The translations under genes were made by a program, and so were the position numbers. Positions 1-11,190 of a stretch of DNA of 64,000 nucleotides are shown one piece after another. Within the stretch, counting starts at the first letter, position 1; every line of letters starts with the position of its first letter. The DNA is taken from NCBI RefSeq assembly GCF_009727055.1, contig NC_052359.1, positions 25,031,670 to 25,095,669 on the forward strand, in the 5' to 3' direction. The notes under the pieces were generated by a model that ran no database searches, was not told the DNA's origin, and worked only from the letters and a program-made list of their open reading frames with translations. Origin of the DNA: Benincasa hispida (Eukaryota > Streptophyta > Magnoliopsida > Cucurbitales > Cucurbitaceae).

Positions 1-425
1 CGCATCGCTTAGCATTTCGTAGGTAGGCGATCGTTTAGTTCCATAGCACAAAAACTTCAACGCATCGCTTAGCTATCCGTCTACATGATCGCTTAGCTCT
101 GCATCTAAACGATCGCTCAGCGCTATCGCGTAGCACTTCCTCTCATCGTTTAACGTGCATCGTAGCTAAACGATCAATAGTGCCATTGTACAGTAAATTC
201 AACGTGTCGTTTAGTTCCCACGCCAAAACGAAATGATCGCTTAGTGCTATCGTATAGCAAATTGAACGCATCGTTTAGCTTCTGCAGGTACACGATCGTC
301 TAGCGTTCAACACCACAACGACCAGTGCCCATTGCTATACGATCGTATAGCTTTTCTTCACATCGTGTAGTGCCTAGAGCTAGATGATCGCTTAGCAACT
401 GAACCTCAACAATGATTTTGAGCAA
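1..425. repeat. Array of degenerate CGATCG palindromes in a retrotransposon leader
   Basis: About twenty variants of a motif close to TAAACGATCGTTTAGC, separated by 5-25 bases of unrelated sequence. 334-351 is a perfect 18-bp palindrome, GCTATACGATCGTATAGC. Spacing and sequence vary, so this is not a classical satellite. The flanking sequence (426-710) matches the leader of the copia element at 32300-32588, which places the array in the 5' untranslated leader of a minus-strand element. Its continuation lies left of the window. Confidence 0.8.
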
Positions 426-693
426 AAGCTGAAAAAAAACTGGAACAGTAGCTCGGCCTCCTTCACTTGGTTCTTCAATTACATACTAATTTCGACTCTA
501 ATGACTCCAAATAAATTAAAGACTCTTGCTAACTCATAAAATCTCATCAAACAAGAGCCAATTACAAATTTAATTGAGAAATTAAAGAGAATTAAAAAGT
601 CAAAACTCAGAAAACCATATCAGTGCATCAATTTCATATTTCTCATATAAAACACCTACCAAACCAAAATTAAACTGAATTGAATGCTTATTT
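426..693 (-). other. Untranslated leader of a minus-strand copia element (family B)
   Basis: No gene is visible. The stretch is clearly related to 32300-32576, the leader next to the family C 5' LTR, so the two families share leader ancestry although their LTRs differ. Confidence 0.65.
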
Positions 694-710
694 GATACTC
701 TGATATCAAT
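694..710 (-). promoter_or_regulatory. Primer binding site, initiator Met-tRNA type, family B
   Basis: On the minus strand this reads TTGATATCAGAG, one base from TGGTATCAGAG, the usual complement of the 3' end of plant initiator methionine tRNA. It directly abuts the LTR end at 711, as expected for a 5' LTR. Confidence 0.7.
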
Positions 711-2570
711 TATAGGATTTTATCAACAACAGTGGAAGCACAATGATCATCTAAACATTCAAATTCACTAATTTTAACAAAATATTAAGCATGCTCTTGC
801 AGAAAAACAAGTGAGTTTCAAGACATACCTCTTGTAGAACTTCTTCAAAACTCCTTCTCCAGCTGCTATCTTCTCCAAATCTTATTTTAGACCACCTCAA
901 GATCTTCCCCACTATTCTCTTGGTGCTCTAGATTGAGTTGTGGGACTCAAAACAAGTTTGGATAAAGGAGAAATGCTCACTGTAGTAATCTTGTTCAAGA
1001 ACTCTTTCTTCAACCCGAATTTTCTCTGAAATTCTTTATAGATTGCATGCCTGATTTTCACTCCAATCTCTTCACTACATTGCAGATCAAAATGCAAAGG
1101 AGATACTTGCATGAGTTTCAGCTCATACTTGGAGAAGATAAGGCAAAGATTTTGTTCTTGTGTGAGCAAGTGAAAAAATGGATAATGGAAAATCAATATT
1201 TTCCATTTTAGTGTTTTGTTTTCTAAGTTTCAAATTTTATCTCAAAAATCAAAATTTGATTTTATAAAATCTATTTTGATTTTAAAAATGAAAATTTTTA
1301 ATTAATTTCATAAATTAATTATTAAATAAAACTTAATTAATTTAATATCAAATATTAAATTAATTTTAACACATATCCATCTTTATATATTTAAATCATA
1401 TTTAAATATATAAATTCTTCTATTCCATTTAATTCTCAAATTAAACATGTAATTATATCTCATATAATTACTAATTCCCTTAATTCTAATTTGAACGTTT
1501 CAAATTAACTTATCACGCTATTCTAGAGCAAGTCCATTACGAGCTAGTAAGGGGACCTCGCGGACCTATAGATCATGGACTCCAACAATCCGAGATTAAT
1601 TGGCTAAACTCATTAGACAAGATTAATCCTCATTCGTTAACTAATGGGTTACTCCACTAAAGCCCATAGTTGCACTCCCCTCACTGGAGATATATTATGT
1701 TTCTATGATTTAACCATAATCAACAAGTTGACCCTTCACAGGTTATTCGTAATAACGGCTGGGTCAATTATCTGTTTTACCCACGAGATAACTTCTTATT
1801 TCTCAAGTCCCTACTGATCCTCTAATGAACAACTGGTTTGTGATCCAATCACTAAACCAAACTCTCTCAGCCCAGTGAGAGGGTGGGGACCCTTGTTCAA
1901 GACCTAGATTCAGTACTTGAGAGAACAACCTTTCTTCTATCCCTAAATCAGGTAGGCGTGAACTCCTTCTTGTACCCTATGTCCCCAACTATCTATCCGA
2001 TCTTACCCCTGAAATAGGAGTCTTATTGAGCCGGTGCTCTTGAGCCAATCCTCACCTATGCAAATCTAAGGGCAATCCCAAATAAACAGAAGTTCATAGT
2101 TAGCTCAGGATTAAGATCGAGTTACTTAGGTCATCTAGGTGAAATAGTCAGTCTTATACAGTAAACAGCATTATAAAGTAAGAGCGACTTATTCTTGGTC
2201 CTGATCTTATGCAAACTCATTGCATAGGATGCCCCCACTCCTCATGTCATAACATGTACGAATTAGGATCACATCGTATGTAGCACTTTACAACTCTTTG
2301 CAACAACTACAGAGTAGGCCGCATCCAATGGTGTTGCCAGAATAAGGTACCCATCCTTATTCATGTACCATAGATCATTTTGACTATTTACTCAGACCTG
2401 ATCCACTCTTATATCTCCACATAAAGTTCAAGTACTCATACAATAGTCATGGATCTTAGTTTATTGGATTTAGACTTTCATATAATTTATGAAATCAATA
2501 ACAAGTATATTGATTATAGAAAATGTTTATCATTCTACAAACTACGAGTTTTAAGACATAAAACCCAACA
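711..2570 (-). mobile_element. Copia 5' LTR, family B (minus strand)
   Basis: On the minus strand it starts TGTTGGGTTTTATG at 2570 and ends near AATCCTATA at 711, just before a primer binding site. It aligns by eye along its length with the solo LTRs at 25478-29449 and 29746-31591. It interrupts the gag region of the plus-strand family A element that resumes at 2571. A minus-strand frame of 94 codons at 912-1196 lies in the LTR and has counterparts in the other B copies. It is not recognised as a gene. Confidence 0.85.
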
Positions 2571-2745
2571 TTACGCTAGTTGACACATATGATCCCGACT
2601 ATACTAATCATCGAGGATCTCATGTTTTCCCTTACAGAGGAGCGTCTTCCTATTCCAACTCCTAACGTCGCTCGAAATGTTTGAGAGGCATACGAGTGAT
2701 GGACACGGGCGAACGAGAAGGCCCGAGCTCTTAGCTGTGGAAATG
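2571..2745 (+). pseudogene. Remnant of copia gag N-terminal region (family A)
   Basis: Conceptual translation across one frame change and stops gives a remnant of the copia gag segment before ..RWxxANEKARA. Readable pieces are FSLTEERLPIPTPNVARN and WTRANEKARA. The same stretch is present, also broken, at 63850-63975. After about 2740 the sequence jumps directly to the protease/pre-integrase part, so most of gag including the zinc knuckle has been deleted. The left side is cut by the family B LTR. Confidence 0.7.
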
Positions 2746-3330
2746 GGAGGAGTACAGTTGACATTACAGAACAAGATTCTTATTTTACAAGATGTATTTG
2801 TACTTCCTGAGTTGAAAAGGAATTTAATTTTTGTAAAGTGCTTGTTACAATATAAGTATACTCTTAATTTTAATGTGAATAAAGTGTTTATTCATAAAGA
2901 TGGAGTTGAGATCTGTACAGCAAAATTGGAAAATAACTAGTATGTGCTAAGGTCGTTAGTATTAAGTTCCCTCCATAACATAGAGATGTTTAAACCTTTC
3001 GTAACTCAATCTAAACGTCAATGTGTTTCACCAAAAGAAAATGCCCAACTTTGACACCTTCGATTAGGGCATATCAATCTCAATAGGATTGAGAGGTTGG
3101 TGAAGAATGGCCATCTAAGTGAGTTAGAGGAAAAATCTTTACCGGTGTGTGAATCTGGCCTTGAGGGTAAGATGACTAAAAGACCTTTTACTAGAAAAGG
3201 TTATCGAGCCAAAGAGCTTCTAGAGTTAGTGCATTCTGACCTTTATGATCCTATGAATATGCGAGTCAGGGAGGCTATGAGTATTTTATCAGTTTTACTG
3301 ATGATTACTCTAAGTGAGGGTATGTTTATT
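2741..3330 (+). pseudogene. Copia pol fragment: protease end and GAG-pre-integrase domain (family A)
   Basis: 2741-2940 encodes the copia segment between protease and integrase (LPELKRNLI, then a C-terminal CTAKLENN). A stop follows. 3060-3240 reads as the integrase zinc-finger region (HLRLGHINLNRIERLVKNG, then CESGLEGKMTKRPF), where the second Cys of the usual CESC pair is replaced by Gly. In the intact family this region binds viral-like DNA ends. Here it has in-frame stops and cannot work. A +1 shift near 3270 moves the frame to the next piece. Confidence 0.8.
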
Positions 3331-3969
3331 TGATGCAACGGAAGTCTGAATCCTTTGAAACGTTCAGAGAGTTCAAGGATAAAGTTGAAAATGCATTGGA
3401 TAGATGGATTAAGACACTTCGATCGGATCGAGGTGGCAAGTTTTTGGATTCGAGATTCCAGGACTATTTGATAGAACATGGAATCGTTTCCCAACTCTCA
3501 ACGCCGGGTACACCTTAGCAGAATGGTGTAACAGAGAGGAGAAACAGAACCTTTTGGATATGGTTTGTTCGATGATTAGTTACGCTTACTTATCGGACTC
3601 GTTTTGGGGTTTCGCATTGGAGACTACAGTGTATATACTCAATTGTGTTCCATCCAAGAGTGTTGCGAAAACACCTCTGAAGTTGTGAAATAAGCGTAAA
3701 TCTAGTTTATGTCACTTCCGCTCAGCACATATGCTTGAGGTTAATCTAAAAAAATTGGAACCATGGTCGAGGTTGTGCCTCTTTGTAGGCTACCCCAAAA
3801 GTACACGAGGGGGTTACTTTTATGATCCATCGGAAAACAGAGTGTTTGTTTCTACGAATGCTACTTTCCTAGAGATGATAATATTAGGGAGCACAATCCA
3901 CGTAGTAAGGTCATGTTATGTGAGCTTTCCAACGAAACTACTGAAACTTCAACAAGAGTTGTTGAAGGG
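3220..3969 (+). pseudogene. Copia integrase core and C-terminal region, disabled (family A)
   Basis: HSDLY at about 3233 and RSDRGGKF at about 3423 correspond to the first two catalytic Asp residues of the DDE integrase. A third acidic position follows in a TERRN block near 3530 after a stop codon. 3731-3965 reads as the conserved integrase tail (LEPWSRLCLFVGYPK, then GGYFYDPSENRVFVSTNATFLE). At least three frameshifts or stops separate these pieces. The coding sequence is interrupted at 3970 by a small transposon and resumes at 4346. Confidence 0.82.
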
Positions 3970-4345
3970 CTATAAATACGGATACGGCTACACGATACGG
4001 ATACAATTGGATATGACCATTCATCAATTTATAAAAAACTAAGATACGGATACGTTGAAGAATATGTCATTTTTTATATATTATTTTAATATATATTTCT
4101 AAAAAATGAGGATACTGATACATTGAAGGTACATTTTCTCTTGCTTAAAAAAATAGGTTGCCTAGTTTTAGATTGAAAAAGATTAGATGAGTTGTTTATC
4201 TTTTTTCTTTAAAAAAAGTAAGCATAAAAATAGATATATCAAATTGCTAGTCAGATACATATCTGAGAAGTATCTGGAAGAATCGGTATCTGATACGTGT
4301 CTGATACGGATTCTTTGCCTCACATGAAGTATTTGTGCTTCATAG
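3970..4345. mobile_element. Small non-autonomous hAT-like element in copia pol
   Basis: A 376-bp insertion rich in GATACGGATAC repeats. It starts CTATAAATACGGATAC and ends TTTGTGCTTCATAG, so the termini are imperfectly inverted (CTATAAA against CTATGAA). It is flanked by TTGAAGGG (3962-3969) and TTGAAGGA (4346-4353), an 8-bp target duplication with one mismatch, the length expected for hAT elements. There is no transposase frame. Assignment to hAT rests on the duplication length and weak inverted ends. Confidence 0.6.
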
Positions 4346-4500
4346 TTGAAGGACCTGCTTCATCAATAAGAGTTGTTGATGATAGTTCATTCTGGTAGGT
4401 TGGTTCACCTCAAGAGTTGAGGAAACCTCGACATAGTGGAAGGGTTACAAACGCACCTGTTTCGGTTTCACTGAAATCCTGGCTATGGTAGCCGATGGCG
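4346..4500 (+). pseudogene. Copia integrase-RT linker remnant (family A)
   Basis: Continuation of the pol sequence after the small element. It is low in recognisable motifs and full of stops, which is usual for the poorly conserved linker between integrase and reverse transcriptase. Confidence 0.55.
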
Positions 4501-5530
4501 ATGTTGAGGATTCATTGTCTTATCAAAAGGCAATGGAGGATGTTGACCGAGATGAATGGGTCAAAGCCATAGATCTCGAGATGGGGCTGATGTACTTCAA
4601 CTCAGTGTGGGATCTTATAGATCAACTTGATGGGGAAAGACTTACGGGTTGTAAATGGATCTAGAAGAGGAAACGGGATGCCAATGGGAAGGTGCAAACC
4701 TTCAAGGCTCGACTTGTTGCAAAGGGTTATACCCAGGTGGAGGGAATCGACTATGAGGAGACTTTCTCGCCTATTGCCAAGTTGAATTCGATCTGTGTTC
4801 TTCTGTCCATTACTACTTATTATGATCATGAGATTTGGAAAATAGACGTTAAGACGGCCTTTCTGAATGGCAATCTTGAGGTGACCATTTATATGGTACA
4901 GCCCAAGGTCAAGAGCAAAAACTTTGCAACCTAAATTGGTCCATTTATGGGCTAAAACAGGCGTCTCGATCTTGGAATACTTGGTTTGATACTACGATCA
5001 AATCGTATGGATTTGACCAAAACGTTGATGAGCATTGTGTCTACAAGAAGATCTTCAACAGTTCAGTAGTTTTCTTAGTGTTGTATGTAAACGATAACCT
5101 ACTCATTGGGAATGATGTAGGACTACTGACTGCAGTTAAGAACTGGCTAGCGACCCAATTCCAAATGAAAGATTTGGGAGAGGCTCAGTTTGTTCTGGGT
5201 ATACAGATCTTCGGGATCGTAAGGACAAAGTGTTAGCACTGTCTTAGGCATCATACATTGACAAGATATTGTTCAAGTACTCGATGCAGGACTCCAAAAG
5301 GGGCCTACTGCAGTTCAGGCATGGAGTTACTTTGTCTAAGGAAATATATCCTCTAAGAAAATATATCCTAAGTCGCCTCAAAAGGTTGATGAGATGAGAC
5401 GGGTCCAATATGCATCTGCCGTTGGTAGTTTGATGTATGCAATGCTCTGTACTAGGCCAGACATCTGTTATGCTATGGGAATAGTCAATAGGTATCAGTC
5501 TAACCAAGGCCAAGGTCACTGAACCGTATT
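4500..5530 (+). pseudogene. Copia reverse transcriptase, catalytically dead (family A)
   Basis: 4500-4680 encodes the start of the RT domain (VDRDEWVKAIDLEM, then GCKWI followed by a stop). 4692-4930 gives [23 protein letters not shown] and [13 protein letters not shown], holding the first catalytic Asp. Frameshifts then follow. The active-site box at about 5084-5095 reads YVND rather than YVDD (GTAAACGAT), so an essential Asp is lost by a G to A change. 5400-5510 is readable again (YASAVGSLMYAMLCTRPDIC). RNA-templated DNA synthesis would be the family's role; this copy is dead. Confidence 0.85.
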
Positions 5531-6090
5531 TAAAAACATCCTCAAGTATCGTCGAAGAACTAGGGACTACATGCTTGTGTATGGAACTAGGGATTTGATC
5601 CTTACTAGATACACGGATTCTGACTTTCAGACTGAAACGGACTCTCGGAAGTCCACTTCAAGGTTAGATTTTACTCTTAACAGAGGAGCTATAGTGTGGA
5701 GAAGCACTAAGAAAAGGTGCATCGCCGACTACCCGATGAAGGTCGAGTACGTAGCGGCTTGTGAAGCTGCTAAGGAGGCCGTTTGGCTCAGGAAGTTCCT
5801 GATAGAGCTAGAAGTTGTTCTAGGCATGTCTAGGCCCATCACCCTCTATTATGACAATAGTGGTGTTGCGGCAAACTCCAAGGAGCCCAGGAGTCACAAG
5901 CGCGGCAAACACATAATGCGAAAGTATCATCTGATCCGCGAGATCGTGCACCGATGAGACATGATAATCATAAAGATTGCTTCAAAGCATAACGTTGCTG
6001 ACTCGTTTATGAAGGCTCTCACAGCTACAGTGTTTGAGGGTCACCTTCAGAGCATGGGTCTAGGGGACCGCCCGCGGCTGGACTAGAGCA
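5530..6090 (+). pseudogene. Copia RNase H domain, nearly open (family A)
   Basis: 5571-5957 is a 128-codon open stretch covering most of the RNase H domain: YTDSDFQTETDSRKSTS, CIADYPMKVEYVAACEAAKEAVWL, YYDNSGVAANSKEPRSHKRGKHI. The acidic residues of TDSD, VEYVAA and YDNS match the positions of the catalytic carboxylates in copia RNase H. A stop at about 5957 interrupts the C-terminal tail, which continues to about 6085 (VFEGHLQSMGLGDR). It is the best-preserved part of this element. Confidence 0.82.
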
Positions 6091-6173
6091 AGTGGGAGAT
6101 ATTTATGTACTAGGCCTTAGTGCCCTAGTTTATTATTTTCTACTAGTTTATTGTACACCCCACTCGCTTTAGG

Positions 6174-6185
6174 AAAAGTGGAAGA
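6174..6185 (+). promoter_or_regulatory. Polypurine tract of the family A copia element
   Basis: AAAAGTGGAAGA lies immediately before the LTR start at 6187 and is the expected primer for plus-strand synthesis. A second purine run, AGTGGGAGA, sits upstream at 6091-6099, about 90 bases earlier. Confidence 0.7.
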
Positions 6186-6186
6186 T

Positions 6187-7600
6187 TATTGGGGATGATG
6201 CACTAAACTTTCGTGTCCTGTAGTTTATAAACACAGTTTTGAACAAATGTTTGTAATGTATAATATATGATATTTTCTTCACATACTGTCTATGAACATT
6301 GGATGTTTTATTTGCTTTACCATAAACCAATAAACTAAAATCTCTGGTTGTCATTATGTAACTTAAGCATGTATGTGGAGACACACAAGTGGATCATGTC
6401 TTAAGTGATAACCAAATGGTCTGTAGTATATGGATAAAGGAGGGAAACCTTATCCTGGTAACGCTACGGATGCGACCCCTTTGTAGAATAGTTACAAATG
6501 TTGTGACTTGCTACAGATGGTCTGATCCTGATCATTCATGTGGGCACATGCAAGCGGGGACGTCCTATACAAAGAGTTTGTATGAGATCTGACCACGAAG
6601 TGTTAATGTCTCATTATATAACGCCATTCATGACAGAGATTTCACTTCACTAGGATGACCATAGATAACATGACCTCCATCCTGAGTGAGTTAGGAACTC
6701 CTGCCATTGAGGGTGGTCCTGATTTTCATGGGTACGAGTGGCCAGGTCACCGACTCAAACCTACCATTTTGGGGATTCGTCTTATTTGGGAGCTGGGAAC
6801 TCAGCTACACAAGATGGAATTCACTCTTTCCCTGAAGCAGGGGTAAGTGATAGATTACTTCCTTAAGGGTTGATCCTGGGGCTTGAACGATATGGCGCCA
6901 CACACCTTATCATGGCTCAAAAGGTGTCCACACATAGTAGGACTATGTTATATTGTTCAATAGAGGGATCGGTGGTACTTAAGGAGTTAGATGTAACTAC
7001 AAGCGCAAAACCGTAAATTGGCCTAGTTGTACTTATGCTCATCTGTGAAGGGTTATCGTACTATTGATTGGTTATATCCGAGGGACACAGAAATATATTT
7101 GTGGTAAGAAGAGTTCAGCTGTCGGTCTTTATTGGAATGTCTGGCAGTTAACGGATGGTGGATCTCGTGGCTAAAGAGTTTAGTCAGCTATTCACGTACA
7201 GATGGAGCTTCGAGCCATAGGTCCATAAGGTCCCCTTGGTAGCTCAATGGATTCAAGATGAGAATCGATTTTTGGATCGTTTGAAATGTTCAAATTGACA
7301 AGAGGGAGTTTGATTATATATGATATTATTGAACTGGTTAATTATATATGTTAGGATTGACCTTATGTATGAGACACATTAATTAGAGAAAAATGTATAT
7401 AAATATGATTTATATCTAGTGGAGGAGAAAACACTATGGTTTATATGTGATATTTATAGGTTATTGAATATAATATGATTATATTTATTATTTGTAATTG
7501 GAAAATTATGGGATAATTGGGTCGGCGTTTTCTCCATAATCGTGTGTTAGTGGGAGGTTTAATTCAGTTTTCGTAACTGGAGAATAAAATGAAAATCGTT
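6187..7600 (+). mobile_element. Copia 3' LTR, family A, left part
   Basis: It starts TATTGGGGATGATGC, one base from TGTTGGGGTTGATGC seen at 25922, and follows a polypurine tract. It aligns by eye with 25922-27325 and 57710-59105. The similarity stops near 7600. Small frames in it (6389-6592, 6655-6846) recur in other copies because the LTR recurs and are not taken as genes. The right end of the same LTR is at 10502-10865. Confidence 0.85.
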
Positions 7601-8628
7601 TATATGTATATGCTTGAGGTTGGCCATTATACATGAGTGAACCCTTCCTAGACTTTATATGTATCTAGAAACAAAAAATAGAAATTGGGGTTAAGTGATT
7701 TTGGAAACGTTATTGATAAATTTTGGAAATTTTGAAGGGGAGACAGTCCTTCGAGGAGTCCAAGGGCGACGGCGCGATTAATGGCAATGGTAGTGGATTG
7801 AAGCCAGCGACGGTATGATTGAAGTAGCGATGGCAAAATAAAGTGATTGAAGATGAGTGATGGTGAGAGGATCTTCATGGAGTCTGAGACAGGTGGTGGA
7901 AAACGGTGCTAATTTGATGGTCAATTAGGGCTTTGTGAGAAAAAGGAAAGAAGAGAGAGGAGTACAACGACAATGGAGTCTGAGAGAAAAAAATGAGAAT
8001 GGGGGTGTGCGGGAGGCTTAAGGATAAAACGAAGATTTTTTTTTTATTAGGACTTTCCTAACGCCCAACTAAAGTGTCAGGAATACGCTTCTCTCTCAAT
8101 GGCTTTAAGTATCCGTCGGGAGATTGTGGCACAATACACAAGTCATTCGATTTAAATCATTACTCTCGACAAAAGAACGTCGTCGAGAGTTAGATATAAA
8201 CTCCCAATGATGATCCTATAGATGTCGGGATTACAGTATATTCTGACGTATTTAAATTTAAGCCATCAAAAGAGAGCCTTTTTCTTATAATGAATTATAA
8301 TAATGTCAGTATTGAAAACCTAAATTTTAAATACAACAAAAAGGTTAAATTATACAAAATACTCCTACACTTTATACTTTGTGTCAAAAATACCTTTGAA
8401 CTTTGATAGCTCTCCAAAGAAAAGCTATTAATTTCCACATAAATCGTGTTAATTGTTAGGAATTTAATGTTTTATTGAATGTTTCGATAGGAAAATAAGC
8501 AAAGAAGACTATCGGAACATTTCAAGTGCAAGTCGGATTGAAAAGAAGCACTAAACAGTAACTCAATGGTAAAAAGATGAAAATGCCCCTAAAGATAGCG
8601 TAGCAACCCTGTGTTTTATGTTGTCGTT
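7600..8628. mobile_element. DNA-transposon-like remnant inside the family A LTR
   Basis: Unrelated to the LTR on either side. 8030-8260 holds repeated gtcGGGA/TCTCGAC-type motifs, including an inverted pair ACTCTCGAC...GTCGAGAGT at about 8163-8191. Such subterminal repeats are seen in plant CACTA-type elements, but no CACTA ends were found. 8340-8425 resembles one arm of the foldback element at 36545-37566. No transposase frame is visible. The family is uncertain. Confidence 0.4.
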
Positions 8629-10501
8629 TGAAGGAATAATATATCATACAACGGAAGATAACAGAATCAATAAGCACTTAAACTACGTTTAATTTGAGTT
8701 TTAAGCATAATGTTCATATGATATTTATAAGAGGGTTTGAACATATATTACCTTTGAAGATTTCTCCATGAATTCAGCTGAAAAACACCAAGATAGAGCT
8801 TGAAACTTCAAGAGTACTACCACCGAGATCTTCTCTATTATGCTCAAGCTGGAACATGTGGTGGAAACACTTAAATCAAGTTGAATTGATGAAGAACAAG
8901 TGAGGGAGGTATGTAGAATTTTCAGGTTATCACTTCAGCAAGTATATATCGAATTGCTTAATGTTCTTCATGCATGGAGCTTCTATATATAGGAAGAATT
9001 CATGAAAATGTATAGGGTTGCATGAAGAACAACTCCAGCTTAAGATCATTAAATCTAGAAACGGAATTTGGTGATTATCCAACAAGTGTGTTAGTGGGTT
9101 TTTCCCAAAAATGGAAAAAACCATTAACCTGAAATGATTTCAAAAAAATCATTTTATTTAAATTAATTTTATAAAATTAATTCAAAATAATTAATTTAAA
9201 TACAACTAATTTTAATTTATTTTTAATAATATTAATTTAATATCTAAATATTAAATTAATAAAATACTAATATCACCAATAAATCAATTTTATATATAAA
9301 TAATAATTTATTTTCCAATTTCGTTTAATTTCAATTAAATTAAACGTTTATAATTGTATCACATACAATCAATCGAAAACTCTAAAAATTGAATTTTAAC
9401 ATTTCAAATTCATAACCGTAATTTCATACATCAATACTCAATTTGTTATTCCAATTTAATGAGCTAGTAGAGGGACCTAATGGACCTACAAATCATGAGC
9501 TCTAATTATCTGTAATTAATTCGTTAAAACTCTTTAATCAAATTAATTACTATTCGTTAACTATCAAGACACACCATTATAGCTCGATAGTTGCACTCTC
9601 CTCACTGTAGATATATTTCTGTCCATATAAACCATAATCAGTAAATCGATCATTCACAGGTCGTTTGTAATTACAGTTGGGTTAAAATTACCATTTTACC
9701 CCTGTAAATACATCTTGTTCCTTAAGTTCCCACTGACCCTTTAATGAACAATCCGATTCATAATACTACTTATGAATCAGGTCCTTCTTTATCATGAAAA
9801 GGCGGGGCCCCAATTGTTCAAGACCTGGAATGAGCACTTAAGAGAATAACTTATCTGCTAACCCTAGAAAAGGATAGGAGTGAATTTCATATTGCAGAGC
9901 TATGTCCCCAACTATCCATCCGGTCTTATCTCCAAAATGAAAGGTTTATTGAGCAGTGATGTTGGACTACTCTCACCCATGCAGACCAAAGGATAATCCT
10001 GAATAAATAGGAGTTCATAGCTAGCTCAGGATTAAGACTGAGTTATCCTAGGTTACTTTAAATATTAAATAGTCAGTTTTAACAGTAAACAGTCGTTATA
10101 AAGAAAAGTGACTATTTCGTGGTCCAGTCTATATGCAAACTCAATGCATATGATTCCCCCACTCACATGTCTCTACATGAATGATCTGTGGATCACATCA
10201 TTTGTATTACCTATACAAAATGGGTCGCATTCGATAGTGTTACCAGGATGAGATACCCAATTTCATCCATATACTTATAGACCATTTAGGCTATATACTA
10301 TTAACTTGATACTATTTATGTCACCACATAAAGTTAAGGTATTCATACTATAGCCATGGGTATGTCATTGGATTTTCATATTTTCATAATAGAATGCAAA
10401 ATCAACAACTTTATTGAATGAGACACTCAATAATATTTTACTGATAAATAGAATGTTTAACATAAAATTTACGAACTGCGAATTCTAGGACATTCCTAAC
10501 A
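8629..10501 (-). mobile_element. Solo copia LTR, family C (minus strand)
   Basis: On the minus strand it runs from TGTTAGGAATGTCCTAG at 10501 to ATTCCTTCA at 8629. It matches the LTRs at 11191-12395 and 32589-34409 along its length. A minus-strand TATA box candidate (TATATATA) lies at 8984-8991. No primer binding site or polypurine tract adjoins it and no target duplication is apparent, so it may be a recombination product rather than a simple solo LTR. It splits a family A LTR. Confidence 0.82.
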
Positions 10502-10865
10502 CAAACTTTCCCTCTAACCAAAATTAGCTAGAGCCCATCACTCCTGGATTCTCACACCGAGAATACCAAGGTCACCAAGTGGTAGTGTCCTGTTGGTTCG
10601 AGGATCGAGTTTTTGCTTGCTACTTGTTCGAGGAGTGTTCGAGTTGTTCGACGTGTTCGTGAATGATTTCATTCGAGAGATTAACTTGAAGAACGGTTCT
10701 TCAAAGGTATAATCTCTAAACTTTGTTTTTAATTTAGAAGCATGTTAAAATTTAGTTTTTGATGCATAATTTGTTTTGTAGGATTGTAAATGTATGCGTT
10801 AAATCACAATGGACTTTGGACGATCAGCTTCCGCTCAAAGATTCTCTATAAATAGAGATCCTTAA
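10502..10865 (+). mobile_element. Copia LTR, family A, right end
   Basis: Continuation of the LTR that begins at 6187. It carries the hairpin ATTCTC-ACACC-GAGAAT at 10548-10564, then the terminal block CAGCTTCCGCTCAAAGATTC. It matches 27660-28027, 54230-54525 and 60940-61279. The end is degenerate (GATCCTTAA instead of GTTCCTTCA). Confidence 0.78.
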
Positions 10866-11189
10866 AGAGGGAGGGTTGCAACACTGCGCTTGATGATAGA
10901 CTTGTAAATTTTCTGACTTCTTTCAACTTGATGCATCCAACTCCCATTTTTTTAGTCCTTTTTGGCTCGTTTTACACCCAAATGAATTCTTTACTCCTCG
11001 AGATCAATTTACCTACAAAATAGATATATTATGCATAAGAACCACTTAATAATAGTGGAACTAAGGATATAATTAGAGACGTTTAGAAAACCAATGGGTC
11101 GGGGCCCTGCGGGGACCCACCCCGAACGGGATGTGGAATCCCCAAATACACGAGGAATGGGGGAGGGAGTGGATAATTTTTTTTTCTCC
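10866..11189. other. LTR-like AT-rich sequence with a GC-rich hairpin block
   Basis: No gene. 11099-11170 is a run of G/C-rich inverted words (GGTCGGGGCCCTGCGGGGAC, CACCCCGAACGGGATG) that stands out against the AT-rich surroundings. The first part has words in common with the LTR fragment near 44600-44700. The sequence is cut by an N at 11190. Confidence 0.4.
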
Positions 11190-11190
11190 N
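11190..11190. other. One-base assembly gap
   Basis: A single N joins unrelated sequence to the interior of a family C LTR. That LTR is missing about 570 bp that the copy at 8629 has, so the join is probably incomplete or wrong. Confidence 0.85.

Noticed and set aside
1..425. CRISPR-like array of short palindromic repeats
   Set aside because: Repeats are highly variable, spacers irregular, and the context is a plant LTR retrotransposon. Nothing prokaryotic is present.
7700..8030. Exon of a host gene
   Set aside because: Slightly higher GC content, but the only frame (7648-7878, minus) has no recognisable domain and no splice context.
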